A stretch of 36,467 nt of DNA from Legionellales bacterium. GTDB taxonomy: Bacteria > Pseudomonadota > Gammaproteobacteria > UBA1113. Within the stretch, counting starts at the first letter, position 1; each line of letters starts with the position of its first letter. Below are positions 7,831 to 16,183 of the stretch, piece after piece. Below the pieces are notes generated by a model that saw only the letters and a program-made list of their open reading frames with translations, searched no databases and had not been told where the DNA came from. The translations under genes and the position numbers were made by a program. Where the stretch lies: contig PAPY01000033.1 in the NCBI GenBank assembly GCA_002709565.1, positions 1 through 36,467 of the forward strand. The letters are read 5' to 3'.

Positions 7831-9087
7831 ATGGAAAAAAGGATCTTTAACCGCAGTTTACTCTCTTGGTGCCTGTACGATTGGGCCAGTTCGCCATTCT
7901 CGACGATTATCATTACCTTTGTCTTTGCTGCCTATTTCACAAGCAGCATTGCCACCTCCAGTATTAAAGGCACCGAACTTTGGGGGGATGCCAGTTCCTT
8001 TGCTGCCCTGATTATTGCGATTCTGAGTCCTATTTTCGGTGCCATTGCGGATAATTACGGTCGCCGCAAACCCTGGCTGGGGCTGTTTGTCCTCTTGACC
8101 GCCGTTGCCACAGCCTTGCTGTGGTATGCATTGCCTGAGCACCAATCACTGGCGTGGGTGTTAACCTGGGTGGTTATTGGCACTATTGCCTTTGAGCTGG
8201 GGAATGTCTTCTATAACGCCATGATGCCGGGGTTGGCGCCGGAGCGTTATTTGGGCCGGGTTTCGGGTTGGGCCTGGGGCACAGGCTATGTGGGAGGCTT
8301 GGTATGTTTATTCACCGTGTTATATTGCTTTATCCACCATGGTGAAACGTGGTTTGGTTTATCAAAAGCGACGGCCGCGCAAATACGGGTGAGTGGGCCA
8401 TTCGTGTCGGTGTGGTTAGTAGTCTTTGCCTTGCCCTTGTTTTTATTCACCAAAGACCGACAAGCCACGGGCTTGAGTTTGCGCCAGGCAACTCACAAAG
8501 GTTTACGGGAACTAGGGTCGAGTATCAAAAAAATTCTCATGCACCGGGAAGTGTTTAAATTTCTCATTGCAAGGATGATCTATATCGATGGGTTGAATAC
8601 CTTATTCGCCTTCGGTGGTATTTATGCAGCGGGGACGTTTCATATGTCCATGAGTGAGATCTTAGCGTTTGGTATCGCGATGAATATTACTGCCGGTATT
8701 GGTGCGTTTACGCTGGCTTGGGTGGATGACTGGATTGGCTCAAAACGGACAATTTTGATTGCCATCATCGGCTTGTGTAGCTTTGGTGTCTCGACAGTAC
8801 TGGCGCCGACCAAAATGGGCTTTTGGGTATTTGCTTTACCGTTGGGTTTATTTGTTGGTCCAGTACAAGCAGCAAGCCGGACGATGCTAGCACGGTTAGC
8901 ACCCAGAGAGCTCATCACCGAGGCCTTTGGTCTGTATGCCTTATCCGGCAAAGCCACCGCCTTTGTGGGGCCATGGTTATTGGGTTATGTGACGTATCTC
9001 TTTAACAGCCAGCGTGCGGGCATGAGTACGGTATTGGTATTTATGTTAGTGGGTGGGATTATTTTGTTATTTGTCCGCGAGGATTAA
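7831..9087 (+). CDS. UMF1-type MFS transporter
   Basis: This is a 418-residue polytopic inner-membrane protein with about 12 hydrophobic helices. I place it in the UMF1 branch of the major facilitator superfamily (Atg22-like) from the N-terminal SWCLYDWASSPFSTII, the IFGAIADNYGRRKPWL loop between helices 2 and 3, and NAMMPGLAPERYLGRVSGWAWGxGYVGG. Substrates of bacterial members are not known; amino acids or peptides are suggested only by the relation to fungal Atg22. It stands alone with a short gap to truD and overlaps the next, convergent gene by 4 bases. Confidence 0.85.
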   Translation: MEKRIFNRSLLSWCLYDWASSPFSTIIITFVFAAYFTSSIATSSIKGTELWGDASSFAALIIAILSPIFGAIADNYGRRKPWLGLFVLLTAVATALLWYALPEHQSLAWVLTWVVIGTIAFELGNVFYNAMMPGLAPERYLGRVSGWAWGTGYVGGLVCLFTVLYCFIHHGETWFGLSKATAAQIRVSGPFVSVWLVVFALPLFLFTKDRQATGLSLRQATHKGLRELGSSIKKILMHREVFKFLIARMIYIDGLNTLFAFGGIYAAGTFHMSMSEILAFGIAMNITAGIGAFTLAWVDDWIGSKRTILIAIIGLCSFGVSTVLAPTKMGFWVFALPLGLFVGPVQAASRTMLARLAPRELITEAFGLYALSGKATAFVGPWLLGYVTYLFNSQRAGMSTVLVFMLVGGIILLFVRED

Positions 9088-9644
9088 CGAATCGTTGTGC
9101 CCCAGGCGCTATTATCGCGCCGGTATGGTTGGCCGGTATCATATAATAACAATGTGCCGGAGTAGGGATCTTTTTTCTTCGGTCGAAACATTGCCGTTAA
9201 CACATTGCTGGGACTGCCGGCAGTGGATAAGACCAGGCAAGTTTGGGGCTTGGGATTATTGGGATCATAAACAAAATCAGGCTTGCTGCTTAAGCGTAAA
9301 AAGATTTTGCTGTAATTACCATAGGGCGTACCCGGCGGTGTACGCACGGACAAATCAATCCGCGCCGGTGGGGTGACATTGATCGTTGTGCTAGCGTCCT
9401 GGGGAATGGTCTCTAATACACGTAATCCCGTTAGTTGATTACCTTGCAGGCGCGAGACCCGTACGTCAAAGCGACGACTGGCATTTTGTAGATTAATAGC
9501 CATAGTGCAGGGGCGAGGCGCTTGTTCTGTCTCGGTTGCTTGGTTGGTGTTATCCGTTGTCTCGAGATTATCATCCGCAGCACTGGCTACGCCTATTACC
9601 AGCGCAAGTAAAATTCCGTATACTGTTCGCAACACTATCGACAT
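9084..9644 (-). CDS. Exported protein of unknown function
   Basis: I do not recognise this 186-residue protein. It begins with a clear Sec signal peptide (hydrophobic VYGILLALVIGVASA, likely cleavage after ASA), followed by an acidic, Thr/Asn/Glu-rich linker to about residue 42 and a domain with many beta-prone stretches. Two cysteines (in PCTMAI and QTCLVLS) could form a disulfide in the periplasm. The ATG at 9644 is preferred to a GTG six bases upstream; neither has a clear ribosome site. Its 3' end overlaps the convergent transporter gene by 4 bases. Confidence 0.7.
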   Translation of the reverse strand: MSIVLRTVYGILLALVIGVASAADDNLETTDNTNQATETEQAPRPCTMAINLQNASRRFDVRVSRLQGNQLTGLRVLETIPQDASTTINVTPPARIDLSVRTPPGTPYGNYSKIFLRLSSKPDFVYDPNNPKPQTCLVLSTAGSPSNVLTAMFRPKKKDPYSGTLLLYDTGQPYRRDNSAWGTTIR

Positions 9645-9697
9645 AATCACATTGTAGGGGGCAATGGCGAGTTTGTCATTAGCAAACGTTTACAAAA

Positions 9698-9716
9698 CTG
9701 CAACGACTCGTTGCAG
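9698..9716. promoter_or_regulatory. Inverted repeat in divergent promoter region
   Basis: CTGCAACG and CGTTGCAG form a perfect 8-bp inverted repeat around ACT. It lies in the 114-base gap between the exported-protein gene (- strand) and the SDR gene (+ strand), 42 bases before the SDR start. The symmetry suits a dimeric repressor operator; no known motif is recognised. Confidence 0.4.
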
Positions 9717-9758
9717 AAATTTGATAACCAATACATGACTCGATCAGGAGGTCTGACA

Positions 9759-10490
9759 ATGAATAAATCAGCCATCATCACCGGCGCGAGCCGCGGCATT
9801 GGCGAAGGTATCGCCCGTTATTTAGCTGCCCAGGGCTATCATTTGGGCTTATTTGCCCGGGGTGAAGCGGCACTCGCCGATGTCAAAGCCAGTATTGAAG
9901 CGGAGCACCCTGATATCAAGGTTCATATTTATCCCACTGACGTTAGTGATCTCGGCGCTGTGACAGGGGCTGTGGCGGATTTTAACGACCAGCTTGGTCG
10001 GGTGGATGTGCTGGTGAATAATGCCGGTATTGCCCGTATAGGCACTAGTGATGTGACGCCAGAGGATTTGCAAGCGTTACTCGATATCAATATTAAAGGT
10101 GTTTATAATTTGACCCATATGGTGGCACCCATTATGAAGGCGCAAGGATCCGGCTACATCATTAATATGTCATCACGGGCCGCCAAAATAGCCATGCCGC
10201 CACTAGGAGCTTATGCACTCACCAAATACGCGGTGAATGGCTTTAACGAGGCGATTTTCACGGAACTTGCCCCCTATAACATCAAATGCACTGCCATTTG
10301 TCCCAGTGTCATTGAGACCGAGATGACCAAGGACTTTGATTTCCCTAACGATGAGAAGATCCAAGTCAGTGATATCGTTACAACTGTTGATTATTTGATC
10401 AACCTGGGTCCTAACGCTTTGATTAAAGAGGTCGTGGTGGATTGTCAGCGGGTAGTGAAGGCTATTAAGTCGCCGATTAAGCGCGATTGA
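9759..10490 (+). CDS. SDR family oxidoreductase (FabG-like)
   Basis: This is a classical short-chain dehydrogenase of 243 residues. It has the cofactor motif TGASRGIGEG at residues 8-17, NNAG at 87-90, and the catalytic set N111, S139, Y152 and K156 (YALTK). It resembles 3-oxoacyl-ACP reductase FabG, but no fab genes flank it, so the substrate stays open. I choose ATG 9759 because a strong ribosome site (AGGAGG) precedes it by 7 bases; in-frame TTG 9711 and ATG 9735 give longer versions without support. It is a single gene with its own regulatory gap. Confidence 0.88.
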   Translation: MNKSAIITGASRGIGEGIARYLAAQGYHLGLFARGEAALADVKASIEAEHPDIKVHIYPTDVSDLGAVTGAVADFNDQLGRVDVLVNNAGIARIGTSDVTPEDLQALLDINIKGVYNLTHMVAPIMKAQGSGYIINMSSRAAKIAMPPLGAYALTKYAVNGFNEAIFTELAPYNIKCTAICPSVIETEMTKDFDFPNDEKIQVSDIVTTVDYLINLGPNALIKEVVVDCQRVVKAIKSPIKRD

Positions 10491-10500
10491 GCAGATATTG

Positions 10501-10529
10501 TTGACTTTATGATCACTGGGTTTTAAGAT
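10501..10529 (+). promoter_or_regulatory. Promoter-like element before the 269-residue orphan gene
   Basis: TTGACT at 10501-10506 (5 of 6) and TAAGAT at 10524-10529 (4 of 6) are separated by 17 bases and lie 36 bases before the next ATG. This suggests the gene is transcribed separately from the SDR gene. Confidence 0.4.
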
Positions 10530-10565
10530 GCGCGGTATTGATAACTAATAATTCATGAGGTTGAG

Positions 10566-11375
10566 ATGGGTACTACTTATACAATTACGTTACAGTTGGC
10601 AGAAAGCTCAAAAAGTAAACAAGAAGTTAATGAGTTACTTTTGGTGTTAGCAGCCAATGGTATTACTGCTCAACGTAATGAACAAGATAATCTAGCTTTA
10701 ACAGTTAAATCTAGAAGGCAACTTTACAACCATACAGATAGTGATGCTCATTTGCAGGGCAGCTCCATTGAGACCAACGCCCTAGAGTATTTGTCCCGTG
10801 AAGTTTATGGTGCTATGCCTTTCTTTTATTCGCAGGATTATCGCGCGTTAGAATTTACCGCTGTTGATGTAAAGCAACCTGGTAAGGATAGCCAAAGACT
10901 AATTGCGCCGGCAGAGGCTAATGTGCTGTCTTTGCCTGATTTGTTAAATCGAAGTCATGAGCTATATCACTGCAACGTTCAACATCGCAATGCGGTGGTT
11001 ACTGAACGAAATCTTGCCATTAAAAGTGATAGCCTAGCGGGAAGAAAAACAATTTTACCGGAACCTTGGCCTAATGCAAATTATCGTGCTGAATGGACGG
11101 GCCCATCTTTTGCAAAAATGCTGCTGTCAACCAGTATTTACCATTCGCCACCGGCTAAAGCAGTGCGTGAACTCTCTGAGAAAGCGACTCCAAATGAGAA
11201 AGGTGTTGCAACAGCGCTGGCTTTCTCAATTGCCGCGGTTGTAATTATGGGGGTTGGATTAGGTACTTTTCAGCCTTGGTTGATATTTTCTGGTGCAATG
11301 GTGCTATTAGGTGGTATCTGCTCAGGTGGTAGCGTCGCGATCGGTCTTAATGCAACAGCATCTTGCCGGCCCTAA
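10566..11375 (+). CDS. Orphan protein with two C-terminal TM helices
   Basis: I do not recognise this 269-residue protein. Residues 1-205 are soluble-looking, with no signal peptide, starting with a beta-prone YTITLQLAE segment. Residues about 213-233 and 236-258 are two close hydrophobic helices rich in Gly, Ala and Val, followed by a short tail. The codon use looks more AT-rich than in its neighbours. A soluble N-terminal domain with a terminal hydrophobic hairpin is common among effectors of intracellular Legionellales, but also among ordinary membrane-anchored proteins. It converges on msrA with a 10-base gap. Confidence 0.7.
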   Translation: MGTTYTITLQLAESSKSKQEVNELLLVLAANGITAQRNEQDNLALTVKSRRQLYNHTDSDAHLQGSSIETNALEYLSREVYGAMPFFYSQDYRALEFTAVDVKQPGKDSQRLIAPAEANVLSLPDLLNRSHELYHCNVQHRNAVVTERNLAIKSDSLAGRKTILPEPWPNANYRAEWTGPSFAKMLLSTSIYHSPPAKAVRELSEKATPNEKGVATALAFSIAAVVIMGVGLGTFQPWLIFSGAMVLLGGICSGGSVAIGLNATASCRP

Positions 11376-11385
11376 TTTTACTGGC

Positions 11386-11958
11386 CTAATCCCACAACTC
11401 ATCCAAACGCTTATCTCTACCGCATAGTTTGCGGTAGAGTTTGTATCTGACCGGGTTCTTTTCGTAATAATTTTGATGATAATCTTCGGCGGGGTAAAAC
11501 TTGCTGGCCTTGGTTATTGGGGTGACGACCTTGGGGACTTGTTTGGAATTAATAATGTCTTGTTTTGATTGTTGGGCTAATTGTTTTTGTTGTTGGTTAT
11601 GGTAAAAAATCTCAGCTCGGTATTGGCTGCCTTTATCACAAAATTGTTTGTTGCTAACAGTTGGGTCGATGTTACGCCAGTAGATAGCGAGTAATTCTTT
11701 GTAGCTCACTTTGCTGGGATCATAAACGATTTGCACGGCTTCTGTGTGGCCAGTTTTGCCACCGGAGACGGCTTTGTAAGTCGGGGTTTTGGTTTTGCCG
11801 CCGGTATAGCCAACGGTGGTTGAGATGACACCTGGCAATTGGTCAAAGGGTTGCTCCATACACCAAAAGCAGCCGCCGGCGAAGGTTGCCGTAGCGGTTT
11901 GTTGGGCCATTGCCAAGATGGGGCAAAGGCATAAGAGTAGGGTCAGTAAACGGGGCAT
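11386..11958 (-). CDS. msrA: Exported peptide-methionine (S)-S-oxide reductase
   Basis: MsrA repairs the S form of methionine sulfoxide in proteins. The catalytic GGCFWCMEQ motif is at residues 28-36 (C30 nucleophile), followed by GYTGG, GHTEAVQI and the YRAEIF.HN segment. An N-terminal hydrophobic stretch ending AMAQ (residues 1-19) is a signal peptide, so the enzyme should act in the periplasm, unlike the usual cytosolic form. A ribosome site (AAAGGA) precedes the ATG. The gene is separated from upstream fabV by a repeat element, so it may have its own promoter. Confidence 0.92.
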   Translation of the reverse strand: MPRLLTLLLCLCPILAMAQQTATATFAGGCFWCMEQPFDQLPGVISTTVGYTGGKTKTPTYKAVSGGKTGHTEAVQIVYDPSKVSYKELLAIYWRNIDPTVSNKQFCDKGSQYRAEIFYHNQQQKQLAQQSKQDIINSKQVPKVVTPITKASKFYPAEDYHQNYYEKNPVRYKLYRKLCGRDKRLDELWD

Positions 11959-11987
11959 AATAACGTCCTTTGTTGTTGCCCGATAAT

Positions 11988-12152
11988 TATAGTCTATTCA
12001 GCGGCTTGCGCTGAATGCTTCGCGATGGGGATTTCCAAAGGGGGAGAATTGCAATCTCCCTCTTTGGTCGCCATACGCGCGGCTTAGCCGCGCTGGCGAT
12101 AGTTCTTGGGAAGCAACTTCCCGCTTTCAGCGGGAGTTGCTATAGTCTATTC
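11988..12152. repeat. Multi-hairpin repeat element, copy 1, with 12-bp flanking repeats
   Basis: The element reads in the - direction as hairpin A (12113-12140, arms GCAACTTCCCGCT and AGCGGGAGTTGC), core CTTCCCAAGAACTATCGCC (12095-12113), hairpin B (12068-12099, with GCGCGGC/GCCGCGC inside TCGCCA/TGGCGA), hairpin C (12042-12060) and hairpin D (11996-12016, ATTCAGCG/CGCTGAAT). TATAGTCTATTC occurs exactly at both ends, 11988-11999 and 12141-12152, like a target-site duplication. The right copy carries the fabV stop codon. Related copies are at 35647 and 36384. It fills the fabV-msrA gap and could act as a transcription terminator. Confidence 0.75.
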
Positions 12153-13346
12153 CACCCCGATAGAAGGAATCGCCACTACCGGATCCACATCCTGCTCATA
12201 ATCCACGCCTTCCATCTCGAAGCCGAACAGGTTAAAGAAACCTTTGCGATAGCCGGCCAAGTCAGAGATATCCATCAGGTTGTCTTGGGTGACTTGTTGC
12301 CAGAGTTCAAATACCGCTTGTTGTACGTCTTCGCGCATTTCCCAATCATCAATGCGGATGCGGTTACTGTCGTCAGTGGGGACTGCCACAGGGTTGTAAA
12401 GGAAATCGTGATATAGTCTTGCGATTTGCTCAATACAATCTTCGTGCAGGCCTTTTTGTTTCATGACTTTGAACAACAATGAAATGTATAATGGCACCAC
12501 AGGAATCGCAGCACTGGCCTGAGTGACGACGGCTTTGTTGATAGATACATAGGCTTCACCTTGCAGACTGTTTAATTTATCAGTGATAGCCGCAGCAGTA
12601 CGTTCTAAGTCTTCTTTGGCTTTGCCGATAGTGCCTTCACGATAAATCGGGAAGGTTAATTCAGGGCCGACATAAGAGTAAGCAAGTGTTTTTGCACCAT
12701 CGGCAATAGCATCGGCATTCAATAGGGCATCAATCCATAACTGCCAATCTTCACCACCCATTACCGCAACGGTGTTGTTGATTTCTTCTTGATTCGCCGG
12801 GCCAATCTCGACTTGAGTAATTTCGCCCTTGAGAGGATCAACAGACTTGTTACTGAATGGTTTGCCGATGGTTTTGAGTGCGGAGTTGTACACTTCACCG
12901 GTGTCAGGGTGCACGCGACGTGGCGAGGCAAGACTATAAACGATCAAATCCACTTGGCCGAGTTCTTGTTTGATGAGATCAATGGTTTGTTGCTTAATTT
13001 CATGGGAAAAGGCATCACCATTGAGACTTAATGCTTTGTAACCGGCTTCAGTGGCGTATTTCTCGAAGGCAGCCGTATTATACCAACCGGCACTGGCGGT
13101 ACGTTTGCCACTGGCGCCTTTTTCAAATGACACCCCAATGGTATCCGCATCACCGATGAAACTCGCTACGATACGCGACGCCAGACCATAGCCAGTAGAG
13201 GCGCCGATAACCAGCACACGCTTGGCAGCATTGGCAATCTTGGGTTGTTGCTTGGCATAGTCGATTTGGCGCTTGACGTGGGCGTCACAGCCCGTAGGGT
13301 GGGAAGTCGTGCAGATAAAGCCGCGGGTTTTGGGTTGAATGACCAT
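12147..13346 (-). CDS. fabV: Trans-2-enoyl-ACP/CoA reductase FabV
   Basis: FabV is the NADH-dependent enoyl reductase that completes fatty acid elongation; it replaces FabI in some Gammaproteobacteria and is known to be insensitive to triclosan. The 399-residue protein begins MVIQPKTRGFICTTSHP, has the cofactor motif VLVIGASTGYGLASR near residue 45, SLASPRRVHPDTG, and the catalytic Y235-x8-K244 pair. I place the start at 13346, where a GAGGAA ribosome site lies 6 bases upstream; a longer version begins 69 bases earlier but lacks homology. It diverges from lapG. Confidence 0.94.
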   Translation of the reverse strand: MVIQPKTRGFICTTSHPTGCDAHVKRQIDYAKQQPKIANAAKRVLVIGASTGYGLASRIVASFIGDADTIGVSFEKGASGKRTASAGWYNTAAFEKYATEAGYKALSLNGDAFSHEIKQQTIDLIKQELGQVDLIVYSLASPRRVHPDTGEVYNSALKTIGKPFSNKSVDPLKGEITQVEIGPANQEEINNTVAVMGGEDWQLWIDALLNADAIADGAKTLAYSYVGPELTFPIYREGTIGKAKEDLERTAAAITDKLNSLQGEAYVSINKAVVTQASAAIPVVPLYISLLFKVMKQKGLHEDCIEQIARLYHDFLYNPVAVPTDDSNRIRIDDWEMREDVQQAVFELWQQVTQDNLMDISDLAGYRKGFFNLFGFEMEGVDYEQDVDPVVAIPSIGVE

Positions 13347-13451
13347 TTGTGTTTCCTCAGTCGGTTGTTTGCCCGCCATTATAGCGATTTTTACCACGCC
13401 CACAAGAGAATGCATTAAATAATTTAATTAAAATGCCAATCATTTGGTGAC

Positions 13452-13457
13452 TATACT
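13452..13457 (+). promoter_or_regulatory. Likely -10 box for lapG-lapD
   Basis: TATACT (5 of 6) lies 32 bases before the chosen lapG start, in an AT-rich stretch that includes the palindromic AATTTAATT. No good -35 box is seen, which may mean activator dependence. Confidence 0.4.
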
Positions 13458-13489
13458 TGTTTATGGGGAATAGAAGGACAACAACACTG

Positions 13490-14182
13490 ATGGTCACCCA
13501 TACTCGCATGTCATTCATAAAGCGTTGCCTGCTGGGCTTCCTATTGCTGGGGCTTACTGGTACAAGCGCTGTGGCCACCAATTTAATTCTCAGTAAAGAT
13601 AGAATTGAAGCCATCGGCCGCGAGTATGGTCTCAAGACTGAAGACCGGGTGCGCGCTTGGCAGGGGCTCATCAAAAATCACCAACATGAACCGGAGCTTG
13701 TGAAACTCAAATTAGTTAATCGCTTTTTTAATCGCATCGAATATATGCACGACCAAGATTTATGGGGCAAACGCAATTACTGGGCAACACCGCTCGAGTT
13801 CATTATTCGTAATGGTGGTGACTGTGAGGATTATGCTTTGTCAAAATACTTTACTCTGCGAGCAATGGGTGTGTCGGCCAACAAGATGCGCATCACGTTT
13901 GTCAAATCTCTCAAAATGGACCGGGCTCACATGGTGTTGTCCTATTACGAAACACCGTCAGAAGATCCTTTTGTCTTGGATAACACCACTGATATGATCT
14001 TCTATGGGACAGAGCGACCTGATCTCAAACCGATTTATAGCTTCAATGGTGATGGGGTGTGGGTAACCGACAAACCCTTATCAGCAGGTAGCAATACGGC
14101 AATGCCTGCATCTAATGGCGATAATCGCATGCTGCTGTGGATAGATTTAAAACAACGTATGATGGCACAAGGTTTACTGTGA
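13490..14182 (+). CDS. lapG: LapG-like periplasmic cysteine protease
   Basis: LapG is a transglutaminase-like, calcium-dependent cysteine protease (BTLCP family) that cuts large surface adhesins of the LapA type and frees the cell from a surface when c-di-GMP is low. The 230-residue protein has a signal peptide (hydrophobic residues 12-28, ending SAVA) and the triad C112 (NGGDCEDYAL), H147 (DRAHMVL) and D164 (VLDNTTD), with D111 and E113 as the expected calcium ligands. Start choice lies among ATG 13463, 13490 and 13508; an AGAAGGA at 13470-13476 favours 13490. lapD follows after 10 bases. No adhesin target is in the window. Confidence 0.88.
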   Translation: MVTHTRMSFIKRCLLGFLLLGLTGTSAVATNLILSKDRIEAIGREYGLKTEDRVRAWQGLIKNHQHEPELVKLKLVNRFFNRIEYMHDQDLWGKRNYWATPLEFIIRNGGDCEDYALSKYFTLRAMGVSANKMRITFVKSLKMDRAHMVLSYYETPSEDPFVLDNTTDMIFYGTERPDLKPIYSFNGDGVWVTDKPLSAGSNTAMPASNGDNRMLLWIDLKQRMMAQGLL

Positions 14183-14192
14183 GGATAGAACC

Positions 14193-16145
14193 ATGACCTT
14201 AAAAAAACAATTGATACTGGTAACATTGATTATATTTTCTCTCGTGTTTTGTGGCGCGTTTGTAATTAGTGTGAAAAATTTCCAGACTTACCTGTCTGAG
14301 CAGCTTGATGCGGAAGCGCAAAACACAGCAAGCTCACTAGGAGCCACCTTATCTCAATACACTGAGAACAATGATATGGCAACTATCAGTGCATTATTAG
14401 ACTCGGTGTTTAAGTCAGGTAATTACCAAGAAATTGGCATTGTCGCTACTGATGGTAAAGAGCTCTTTAATCGCGAGTTAGAATTACCCAAGCCTCGTGT
14501 GCCTGGCTGGTTTCGAGATATGGCAAAACTCGACGTCACCCCTGGTAATGCTTTGGTTATGGCAGGCTGGAAACAATTTGGTGAAATCTATGTTGTGCCC
14601 CACATTGATTATGCTTACAAAGAATTATGGGACAATACTCTTGAGATATTTGGCTTATTCGTTGGTTGTTTATTGCTGACATGGCTATTAGGTGCCATTA
14701 TCCTTAGTTATCTGCTTCGACCACTGCAAGCTGTGAAACAACAAGCGGATAGCATTTCCTCACGCCAATTTACCCGGCAGGATAAACTGCCTGTTACTAA
14801 AGAGTTACGCTCTGTAGTTGAAGCGATGAATAATATGTCAATGAAAGTCGAAGAAATGTTTCATGAGCAAGCCAGTGTTACGGATAAGTTACGTGAGCAA
14901 ATATTTAAAGATCCCTACACTGGCCTCGCTAACAAAAAATACTTTATGCGCCAGTTAACACAGTTGACCGATGCATCTGAATCATCACACTTATTGTCAG
15001 TGTTCATTCTCGAGTTTAAAGGTTTGGATAAATTCAAGGCGCGTTTGGGTTATGAGGCAGGGGATAGTTATCTCACTAAGGTCGCAAAAGTGCTTGAGAG
15101 CTTCATCCTACCGGGTAGTGATGATGTGGCTTGTCGTCTAGGGGATGACAGCTTTGGGTTATTGGTTTTAGACAAAAACAATACGGCAATCAAGGGCATA
15201 GCTCGTAATATCCAAACTAAACTCAATGAGCTTCATGGCTTTTTGGATCTTAAAACAATTACCTTTAATATTGGTATTGCCCATATGTTGTCTGGGGAAA
15301 CAAGTGAAAAAGTGCTCTCCGTCGCTGACATGGCGTTACGTAGTGCGGAGTCTCAAGGCGTTAATAGCTGGGAGATTTATACTGCAGAACATCTTGAGTT
15401 GCAACAAATTCACACTGCCAGCCAGTGGCGTGAAATATTTGCCGATATTGTCAATCGTCAAGCGGTGCAACTCTACAAACAGCCTGTGCACAGTTTCAAA
15501 AATGGCAGCTCTGAAATAATGCACCAAGAAATCCTTATGCGGCTTTATGACGAACAAGATAAAGTCATGAATGCGGGTTTATTTATTCCTATGGCCGAGA
15601 TGCTAGGGGTTACTTTTGAGTTGGATAAATTGGTCGTCATGAAAACAGTGGAGTATTTATCTGAAAATCAAGATGACTCTCAGTTTGCGATAAATCTATC
15701 AGCTGATTTTATCAAGTCTGATACCTGTGGTGAGTGGCTCATCGCCTATCTGCAACAAAACCAACAAGTGTGCCAATCGTTGGTGTTTGAATTTATCGAG
15801 TCAGTTGCAATCACTATGCCTGATGATATGAAACGGTTAACGACTCAACTACGCCAACTTGGTTGTGGGATAGGGCTGGATCATGTGGGACGTGGATTTA
15901 CCTCGCTCAAATATCTGCGTCAGTTGCAAATAGATTACCTCAAAATTGATGCGACTTATATTCGTGATATTCCTAATGACAGAGATAATCAATTTATCGT
16001 GCATTTGCTTACAGAGGCAGCCCATAACTTTGATATCAAGGTCTTGGCTGTAAGTGTAGAGAACGAAACAGAAGTTACGGCATTAAGGGATCTGCACGTC
16101 AATGGCGGGCAGGGGTATTATTTTGGAAAGCCCATAAAATTATAG
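14193..16145 (+). CDS. lapD: LapD-like c-di-GMP receptor (degenerate GGDEF-EAL)
   Basis: LapD senses cytoplasmic c-di-GMP and, when bound, holds LapG in the periplasm. The 650-residue protein has TM1 at about 7-27, a periplasmic domain with the AGW motif (W126) that grips LapG in known LapDs, TM2 at about 152-174, HAMP to about 228, a GGDEF-like domain near 243-400 and an EAL-like domain near 412-650. The GGDEF site reads RLGDDSF and the EAL site QEILMR, and the DDFG motif is DHVG, so both enzymes should be inactive and the EAL domain serves for binding. Length and order match known LapD. Confidence 0.9.
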   Translation: MTLKKQLILVTLIIFSLVFCGAFVISVKNFQTYLSEQLDAEAQNTASSLGATLSQYTENNDMATISALLDSVFKSGNYQEIGIVATDGKELFNRELELPKPRVPGWFRDMAKLDVTPGNALVMAGWKQFGEIYVVPHIDYAYKELWDNTLEIFGLFVGCLLLTWLLGAIILSYLLRPLQAVKQQADSISSRQFTRQDKLPVTKELRSVVEAMNNMSMKVEEMFHEQASVTDKLREQIFKDPYTGLANKKYFMRQLTQLTDASESSHLLSVFILEFKGLDKFKARLGYEAGDSYLTKVAKVLESFILPGSDDVACRLGDDSFGLLVLDKNNTAIKGIARNIQTKLNELHGFLDLKTITFNIGIAHMLSGETSEKVLSVADMALRSAESQGVNSWEIYTAEHLELQQIHTASQWREIFADIVNRQAVQLYKQPVHSFKNGSSEIMHQEILMRLYDEQDKVMNAGLFIPMAEMLGVTFELDKLVVMKTVEYLSENQDDSQFAINLSADFIKSDTCGEWLIAYLQQNQQVCQSLVFEFIESVAITMPDDMKRLTTQLRQLGCGIGLDHVGRGFTSLKYLRQLQIDYLKIDATYIRDIPNDRDNQFIVHLLTEAAHNFDIKVLAVSVENETEVTALRDLHVNGGQGYYFGKPIKL

Positions 16146-16183
16146 GCTTACGTCATTTGCGCAATAATAAACCAGCCCTGTGC

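Noticed and set aside
12095-12113. Likeness of the repeat core (GGCGATAGTACTTGGGAAGC in the reverse sense) to the loop E region of 5S rRNA
   Set aside because: Only about 12 bases resemble 5S rRNA, and the flanking stems differ. There is no 5S-length structure, so chance is more likely.
12015-12416. Open frame of 133 codons on the + strand over the repeat and the 3' end of fabV
   Set aside because: It runs antisense to fabV, whose identity is clear, and its first part is the hairpin repeat. It has no ribosome site or recognisable protein.
15001-16145. LapD-like protein as an active cyclase or phosphodiesterase
   Set aside because: The cyclase motif is LGDDS instead of GGDEF, and the EAL and DDFG motifs are altered to EIL and DHVG, so catalysis is unlikely.
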